The translations under genes were made by a program, and so were the position numbers. DNA of 40,211 nucleotides, taken from JABEVB01 sp049965775 (lineage in GTDB: Bacteria; Planctomycetota; Phycisphaerae; WQYP01). The DNA lies in the NCBI GenBank assembly GCA_049965775.1, contig JBMFVX010000008.1:1-40211 (forward strand), given 5' to 3'. Shown one piece after another: positions 35,868 through 40,211 of this stretch. Position 1 is the stretch's first letter; every line of letters starts with the position of its first letter. Under the pieces are notes generated by a model. It was given only the letters and a program-made list of their open reading frames with translations. It had not been told where the DNA came from and made no database searches.

Positions 35868-37157
35868 CTAAGCCTTGACGCTGGGTACGCCGTCTACGTT
35901 AAGCAGGCGGGCGGCCTCCATGCAATCTTTGTCGCCGCGGCCGCTCATGTTGATAATAAGAACCTGATTTTTATCCATTTTGGCAGCTTGTTTCAACGCA
36001 AACGCAACGGCATGGGCCGACTCCAGAGCCGGAATGATCCCTTCGCGCTGGGCGGTAATGGTAAACGCCGCAAGGGCATCTGCATCGGTGCAGGCGTGGT
36101 AGATTACGCGATTGGCGTCTTTCCAGTAGGCATGTTCAGGACCCACGCCCGGATAATCCAATCCAGCGCTGATGCTGTGGACATCCGCTGTTTGGCCGTC
36201 TTGATTCTGGAGTACATAGGAAAGTGAGCCGTGCAGCACGCCGGGTTGACCGAGCGAAAGTGAAGCGGCATGTTGACCGAGTGTAAGGCCCCGTCCGCCG
36301 GCCTCCACGCCAAAAAGCTGTACTCCGGCGTCTTCCACAAATGGATAGAACATGCCGGCCGCATTAGATCCGCCGCCGACACAAGCGACCACCGCATCGG
36401 GCAGTCGGCCTAAAAGCTGCATGGCCTGGCTCCGGGTTTCATGCCCGATTACGCTCTGAAAATCTCTAACAATCTGTGGAAATGGGTGGGGGCCTACTAC
36501 GCTGCCAATGATATAATGCGTATGGCCTACCGAGCCCATCCAATCGCGCATGGCCTCGTTGGTGGCATCTTTAAGCGTGCGCGAGCCGGTCTCGACGGCT
36601 ACCACGCGGGCACCCATAAGCCTCATGCGAAATACATTCAGCGCCTGACGCCGTATATCTTCAGAACCCATGTATACATCGCAAGTCAGGCCAAACGCGG
36701 CCGCAGCGGTGGCCGTGGCAACGCCGTGCTGGCCGGCGCCGGTTTCGGCGATGATGCGTTTTTTCCCCATGCGCAGCGTAAGCAGGCCCTGTCCGATGGT
36801 GTTGTTGATTTTATGAGCGCCGGTATGAGCAAGGTCTTCGCGCTTAAGATATATCTTTGCGCCGCCGGCAAGTTCGGTAAGTCGCCGCGCGTAATACAAA
36901 GGCGTGGGGCGACCGACGAATTCCTTGAGGTAATAGGACAGTTGCCGCTGAAACTCCGGGTCTTTGCGGGCACGCTCGTATTCCACCGCAAGTTGGTGTA
37001 CCGCGATCATAAGCGTTTCGGGTACGTAGGTTCCGCCATAGGGGCCAAAATGCCCGGTTGCATCCGGCACCGAGGCACTCGCTGCATGTGGACTGCCGCG
37101 CCCGGCAACCTGTGAACTTGAGAGCCTGCTGGAATTTTCTATAACCGCCTGGCTCAT
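35868..37157 (-). CDS. trpB: Tryptophan synthase beta subunit
   Basis: A 429-residue PLP enzyme that joins indole and serine to make tryptophan. The PLP lysine is Lys116 in HTGAHKINNTIGQ, and the PLP phosphate loop is VACVGGGSNAAGMF. Other typical parts are GPYGGTYVPETLM, GAGQHGVATATAAA and the ESAHA motif. The N-terminus is about 30 residues longer than in E. coli TrpB and looks disordered. Adjacent trpA is not seen, so the alpha subunit must be elsewhere. AAAGGAG stands four bases before the ATG. Confidence 0.97.
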   Translation of the reverse strand: MSQAVIENSSRLSSSQVAGRGSPHAASASVPDATGHFGPYGGTYVPETLMIAVHQLAVEYERARKDPEFQRQLSYYLKEFVGRPTPLYYARRLTELAGGAKIYLKREDLAHTGAHKINNTIGQGLLTLRMGKKRIIAETGAGQHGVATATAAAAFGLTCDVYMGSEDIRRQALNVFRMRLMGARVVAVETGSRTLKDATNEAMRDWMGSVGHTHYIIGSVVGPHPFPQIVRDFQSVIGHETRSQAMQLLGRLPDAVVACVGGGSNAAGMFYPFVEDAGVQLFGVEAGGRGLTLGQHAASLSLGQPGVLHGSLSYVLQNQDGQTADVHSISAGLDYPGVGPEHAYWKDANRVIYHACTDADALAAFTITAQREGIIPALESAHAVAFALKQAAKMDKNQVLIINMSGRGDKDCMEAARLLNVDGVPSVKA

Positions 37158-37281
37158 GTGACTCCTTTAATTAGGCCTCTTGGCAAGCCATCTTTGCATG
37201 CTGCCCGGTGGTTCATAATAGTATGTACAATCGGGATAAAGCAAACGAGACTTAAGTCGGTGCGTAAGCCACTGGTGCTGT

Positions 37282-38178
37282 CTACATGCCGAAACGGCGT
37301 GCCGTCAGGCGTTCAAAAGCTTCGACATACTTACTTCTGGTATTGAGCACGATGTCGTCTGGCAGCGTTGGCCCCGGTGGCGTTTTGTTCCACGATAGCG
37401 TTTCAAGGTAATTGCGAACATACTGTTTGTCGAAGCTGGCTTGCTCGCGGCCCGGCTGGTATTCAGCGGCCGGCCAAAAGCGCGAGCTGTCAGGTGTAAG
37501 AATTTCATCAATTAAGATCGGATTAGTGCTGTTCGGAGCCATGCCCCATTCAAACTTGGTGTCGGCAATGATGATGCCTCGGCCCAACGCATAGGCCGCC
37601 GCCTTCTGATACAGGGCAATGGACTGATCGCGAATAAACCCAGCGATATCCGCACCAAGGAGTTTCTGCACCTCATTAAAGCCGATCGCTTGGTCGTGGC
37701 CTTGGTCGGCCTTGGTGGTGGGCGTAAAAATTGGCTCTGCAAGCTGCTGGCAAAGCTTCATGCCGGGCGGCAGCGTGATGCCGCTTACGCTGCCCAGCCT
37801 TTGATACTCCTTCCACCCGCCGCCCGTAATATAGCCACGCACAACACACTCAATTGGAATCACCTTTGTTTTCCGCACCACAATGCTGCGGCCCTCAAGG
37901 TCCGCGGCGTAAGGCTTCAGCAGGGCAGGAAAAGACCGGATATCGGTCGCTAGAATGTGGTTAGGGATTGTTTCGGCAAACTTGTTGAACCAGAAGTTGC
38001 TAAGCTGGGTGAGCACCGAGCCTTTATCTGGGATGCCGGTGGGCAGGATAACATCAAATGCGCTGATGCGATCGCTGGCCACAATAAGCAGCGAATCGCC
38101 GAGGTTGTAAACATCGCGCACTTTACCGCGCCGCAGCGGAAGATTCGGAATATTGGATTGTAGCAATGCCTTCACCAA
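37282..38178 (-). CDS. purC: Phosphoribosylaminoimidazole-succinocarboxamide synthase
   Basis: A 298-residue SAICAR synthase of purine biosynthesis that couples CAIR and aspartate using ATP. The N-terminus RRGKVRDVYNLGDSLLIVASDRISAFDVILP is the family signature, followed by ECVVRGYITGGGWKEY and the C-terminal DTKFEWGM. The length matches the bacterial monofunctional form. The start is TTG at 38178 or GTG at 38175; GGAG lies four or seven bases upstream, so the GTG may be the better choice. No other pur genes are adjacent. It lies 124 bases upstream of trpB on the same strand, but the gap makes a shared operon uncertain. Confidence 0.96.
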   Translation of the reverse strand: MVKALLQSNIPNLPLRRGKVRDVYNLGDSLLIVASDRISAFDVILPTGIPDKGSVLTQLSNFWFNKFAETIPNHILATDIRSFPALLKPYAADLEGRSIVVRKTKVIPIECVVRGYITGGGWKEYQRLGSVSGITLPPGMKLCQQLAEPIFTPTTKADQGHDQAIGFNEVQKLLGADIAGFIRDQSIALYQKAAAYALGRGIIIADTKFEWGMAPNSTNPILIDEILTPDSSRFWPAAEYQPGREQASFDKQYVRNYLETLSWNKTPPGPTLPDDIVLNTRSKYVEAFERLTARRFGM

Positions 38179-38636
38179 CGTACTCCATAATACGGGTTGG
38201 AAATCTCAGCGAGCGGCAGTATAACCGCGGTCTAGGATGATGTAATAGGGCACGATGCTTCAGAGCCTGTCCTAGCAATCACCGGGTTACGACGGCATGA
38301 TTTTTGGCACTCCTAAAGAAGATGCGACGGCGGCATACCTGACACAGAAGGTACTCCGAGGAGCCGCGCCGCCGAGGCCGAGGAGGCCAAAAGGCATGCC
38401 GCCCAGCGGGGGCTCTGAAATGGCGCGTCTGCTTTGTTGTCGAAATTCGCAGACTCATTACTCTCAGAGTCGGCTCGATCCTCCTCCGCGCATACACGCC
38501 ATTTCAAACCCATCGCAATCCCGGTCATTACTCGTAGAGGCTCCTAGCGTATTTGCCTCTGCGGCAGAATAAAAAGACCGACCTTGTCTGCTGTTTGGGC
38601 TACAATTCGCCCCTTCCGCAGCATTTCTGTAAGCTG
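38179..38636. other. Repeat-rich non-coding stretch upstream of purC
   Basis: No supported gene: short frames on both strands here lack family features and ribosome sites. The stretch contains an inverted pair, GAAATGGCGCGT (38417-38428) and ACACGCCATTTC (38494-38505), matching at 11 of 12 positions. It also has GC-rich runs around 38360-38415 (GCCGCGCCGCCGAGGCCG). It probably contains decayed repetitive sequence together with the purC promoter. Confidence 0.4.
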
Positions 38637-38817
38637 GGTGCGGCCATATTTTTTGGCAAAGGCCCGGCAACCGCCAATAGTGCGGATTTTCCGCGTCCCC
38701 CTTGGGAGCGCGGGCGTCCCCGCCCGCACGGATCGCCGGCATGCTCTCCGCATTGCGCTTCGCTTGGGTATTGCGAATATGATCCCTTGCCGGAGTGCCA
38801 AAAAATATGGCCACACC
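38637..38817. repeat. MITE-like inverted repeat element
   Basis: The arms GGTGCGGCCATATTTTTTGG with CA (38637-38658) and TGCCAAAAAATATGGCCACA with CC (38796-38817) are inverted copies, matching at 21 of 22 positions. They enclose about 137 bases with no gene, including the GC-rich run GAGCGCGGGCGTCCCCGCCC. CTGTAAGCT occurs next to both arms, at 38627-38635 and just outside the right arm at about 38819-38827, as in a direct flank. This arrangement is that of a small non-autonomous mobile element. It lies at the 3' end of the glycosidase pseudogene. Confidence 0.55.
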
Positions 38818-39770
38818 CCTGTAAGCTTTGGTTGAACAATAATTGTGTACCGATAACCCAATATCGGTATATTATATAGCCTCGCGTGAAGGTTCCATGT
38901 GCCATCGAGGCGCACTTTACCACTGGGCATAACGTTGCAAATGGCCTGAAGGCCAATGGCTGGCAGCAGCGCCCCTCAGCTATAATGCGGGTCGTGCTCA
39001 GCAAGGCCCGTGGTGGCTGAGTAGTTTTCGCTCCATACGCCGGTCTTGTTCCAATTTTTCATGAACAGCCGCACGCTTTTGCGGGCAAACGCATGAAGCA
39101 CTTTCGGCGGCGCATAATTCAGCAACCCCTGAAATATCAGGTAATTGGTCGGACCCCAAATATCACCCTTCCAATATTCCTGATATCGGTACGCTGGGTT
39201 ATTCCGTGAAATCGCCGGTATAACCCACTTGCCCCAAAAATATTTCTTGTTCAGCAGAACCGCCAGCATGCGATCAGCCCGGCCGGTATCGGGTACTTTG
39301 GCAATCATCGGATAAAAATTTGTCGGTGACCACCGCTGCGACAGCAGATGATGCCCCTTACCGCGCGACCAATACCGGTTGCAATACATGCCCAACTCAT
39401 GGCTCCAAAGCATGGCATTAATGCGTTGGCTCATGGTCTGACATTCGGCGGCATAATGCACTGCGGCGTTTTTATGGCCCAAGGCAGCGGCAATGTCAGA
39501 TAAATACATTGCATCGGCCGCCCACAGAGAGTTCAAGCCGACATCATCCAAATCAAAGGTTTGCGATTGTGGCGTCTTGCGGGTCTTGCCGGGCACATAC
39601 ATGGGCGAATCGTCCATGCCGCATTCCAGCCGCGTGAATTGCCAGCGTTTCTTGCTCGAACCTCACTCCAGCAGCCCATCACGGTTGCCATCACGATACT
39701 GCAAATGCGTCTGCGGATATCCACGGCCATTGACCGTCATTTGGCAGTGCAACACGTCAGGTGAGTCGGT
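38818..39770 (-). pseudogene. GH63/MGH1-like glycosidase pseudogene with two in-frame TGA codons
   Basis: One minus-strand frame encodes the C-terminal (alpha/alpha)6-barrel part of a GH63-type glycosidase. Motifs include YRDGNRDGLLE, RLECGMDDSPMY, DDVGLNSLWAADAMYLSD, YCNRYWSR, YWKGDIWGPTNYLIFQGLL and VRLDGTWNLHARLYNIPILG. The frame is cut by TGA at 39663-39665, between GLLE and GSSKKR, and by TGA at 38976-38978, between DPHYS and GALLPAIGLQAI. In both places a tryptophan (TGG) is expected, so each is probably a single base change. The N-terminal half is missing; the region to the left on this strand is now the uppP promoter side. The frame ends at the inverted repeat element. TGA serves as a normal stop elsewhere (xseA), so recoding is unlikely. 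Confidence 0.75.
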
Positions 39771-39906
39771 CAAGTGACTGATTGTCAATGGCCGCGAGGT
39801 GCCGGCGCTGCGCCTTGCCAAGTGCGGCCAAATGCCGATGATGATTTGTTCGGACTCGCCTTGGTGCGTCCGATAGTGAACGAACGTTTTTGATAATTGG
39901 AGCCTC

Positions 39907-40211
39907 ATGATGCACATGACAATTTGGCAAGCCATTCTGCTGGGTATGCTGCAGGGCGTTTCGGAGCTTTTTCCGGTCAGCAGCCTTGGACATATTATTG
40001 TGCTTAAAGCCATGCTGCACTGGCATTTCAGTTCGCATAATAAGAACTTTCTGTCTTTTGTGGTGGCCTTGCACCTGGCCACGGCCGCAGCGCTTGTGTT
40101 GTACTTTTGGCAGCAGTGGAAAGTGGTTTTTATGGCGTACATCGGATCGCTGCGCCGCAGAAAACTGGTATACGATGATGCAAGCAAATTTGCCTGGCTG
40201 CTGGTGGCCGG
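39907..40211 (+). CDS. uppP: Undecaprenyl-diphosphatase, 3' end outside window
   Basis: The first about 101 residues of an integral-membrane phosphatase that recycles undecaprenyl diphosphate for cell wall synthesis and gives bacitracin resistance. The N-terminal helix pair holds the active-site motif LLGMLQGVSELFPVSSLGHIIVL, with the Glu and the PxSS segment of the BacA family. Then comes a hydrophobic helix FLSFVVALHLATAAALVLYF. GGAG at 39899-39902 stands four bases before the ATG at 39907 and seven before a second ATG at 39910, so either may be used. The frame is open to the window edge. Confidence 0.93.
   Translation, partial: MMHMTIWQAILLGMLQGVSELFPVSSLGHIIVLKAMLHWHFSSHNKNFLSFVVALHLATAAALVLYFWQQWKVVFMAYIGSLRRRKLVYDDASKFAWLLVA

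Noticed and set aside
38297..38572. Plus-strand frame of 91 codons in the repeat-rich region
   Set aside because: Low-complexity Pro/Arg-rich product, overlapping frames on both strands and repeats; no start context.
38976..39665. TGA decoded as tryptophan (alternative code or recoding)
   Set aside because: The gene also has many TGG Trp codons, its 5' half is missing, and xseA and other genes use TGA as a stop, so mutation in a pseudogene is simpler.
39663..40187. 174-codon minus-strand frame at the right edge
   Set aside because: Most of it is antisense to uppP; only its last 35 codons belong to the GH63 pseudogene.

Overview
The window (about 55% G+C by eye) comes from a Gram-negative-type bacterium. 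It encodes an outer-membrane beta-barrel-like protein, a lipoprotein, Tat- and Sec-type signals, UppP and a seven-iron ferredoxin. The mix of a Tat-exported GH78 rhamnosidase, a Tim44/zinc-ribbon protein, a DUF2934 protein and a CdaA-CdaR-XseA gene string fits a planctomycete, perhaps of the Phycisphaerae type. That placement is an inference from gene content, not a demonstrated assignment.

Layout. Bases 1-970 hold the 3' part of an IS4-like transposase next to an alpha/beta hydrolase that looks truncated at its C-terminus. Bases 1778-11417 are mostly housekeeping: folA and thyA (minus strand), trpE (plus), the minus-strand run cdaA-cdaR-xseA, rpsR, a seven-iron ferredoxin, tag (plus) and an aldo/keto reductase. 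Bases 11532-20103 hold a duplicated Tim44/zinc-ribbon/TerB-like protein, a 1203-residue rhamnosidase, an unknown membrane protein, a tRNA with anticodon CAU and an exported cyclophilin.

The core of the window is a minus-strand array from about 35054 down to 20277, which looks like an arsenosugar-type (organoarsenical) biosynthesis island. In transcription order it encodes an ArsM-like arsenite methyltransferase, an ArsS-like radical SAM enzyme, a TVP38-DUF547 protein, a mercuric-reductase-like flavoprotein, a DsrE-like protein, a DUF2934 protein, a DedA-rhodanese fusion, an outer-membrane barrel, an MFS transporter, a metallophosphoesterase-like protein that lacks the first metal motif, a decayed second copy of the flavoprotein C-terminus, and a 1143-residue fusion of four glycosyltransferase-type modules. 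A plausible scheme is that ArsM methylates arsenic, ArsS transfers the deoxyadenosyl group, later enzymes remodel and glycosylate the product, and the membrane proteins move or retain it. Only the first two steps rest on known family functions. A 39-codon MFS remnant lies just upstream of arsM.

The right end carries trpB with a small lipoprotein gene, purC, a repeat-rich non-coding stretch with a MITE-like inverted repeat, a GH63-type glycosidase pseudogene broken by two TGA codons at tryptophan positions, and the start of uppP, which runs off the window.
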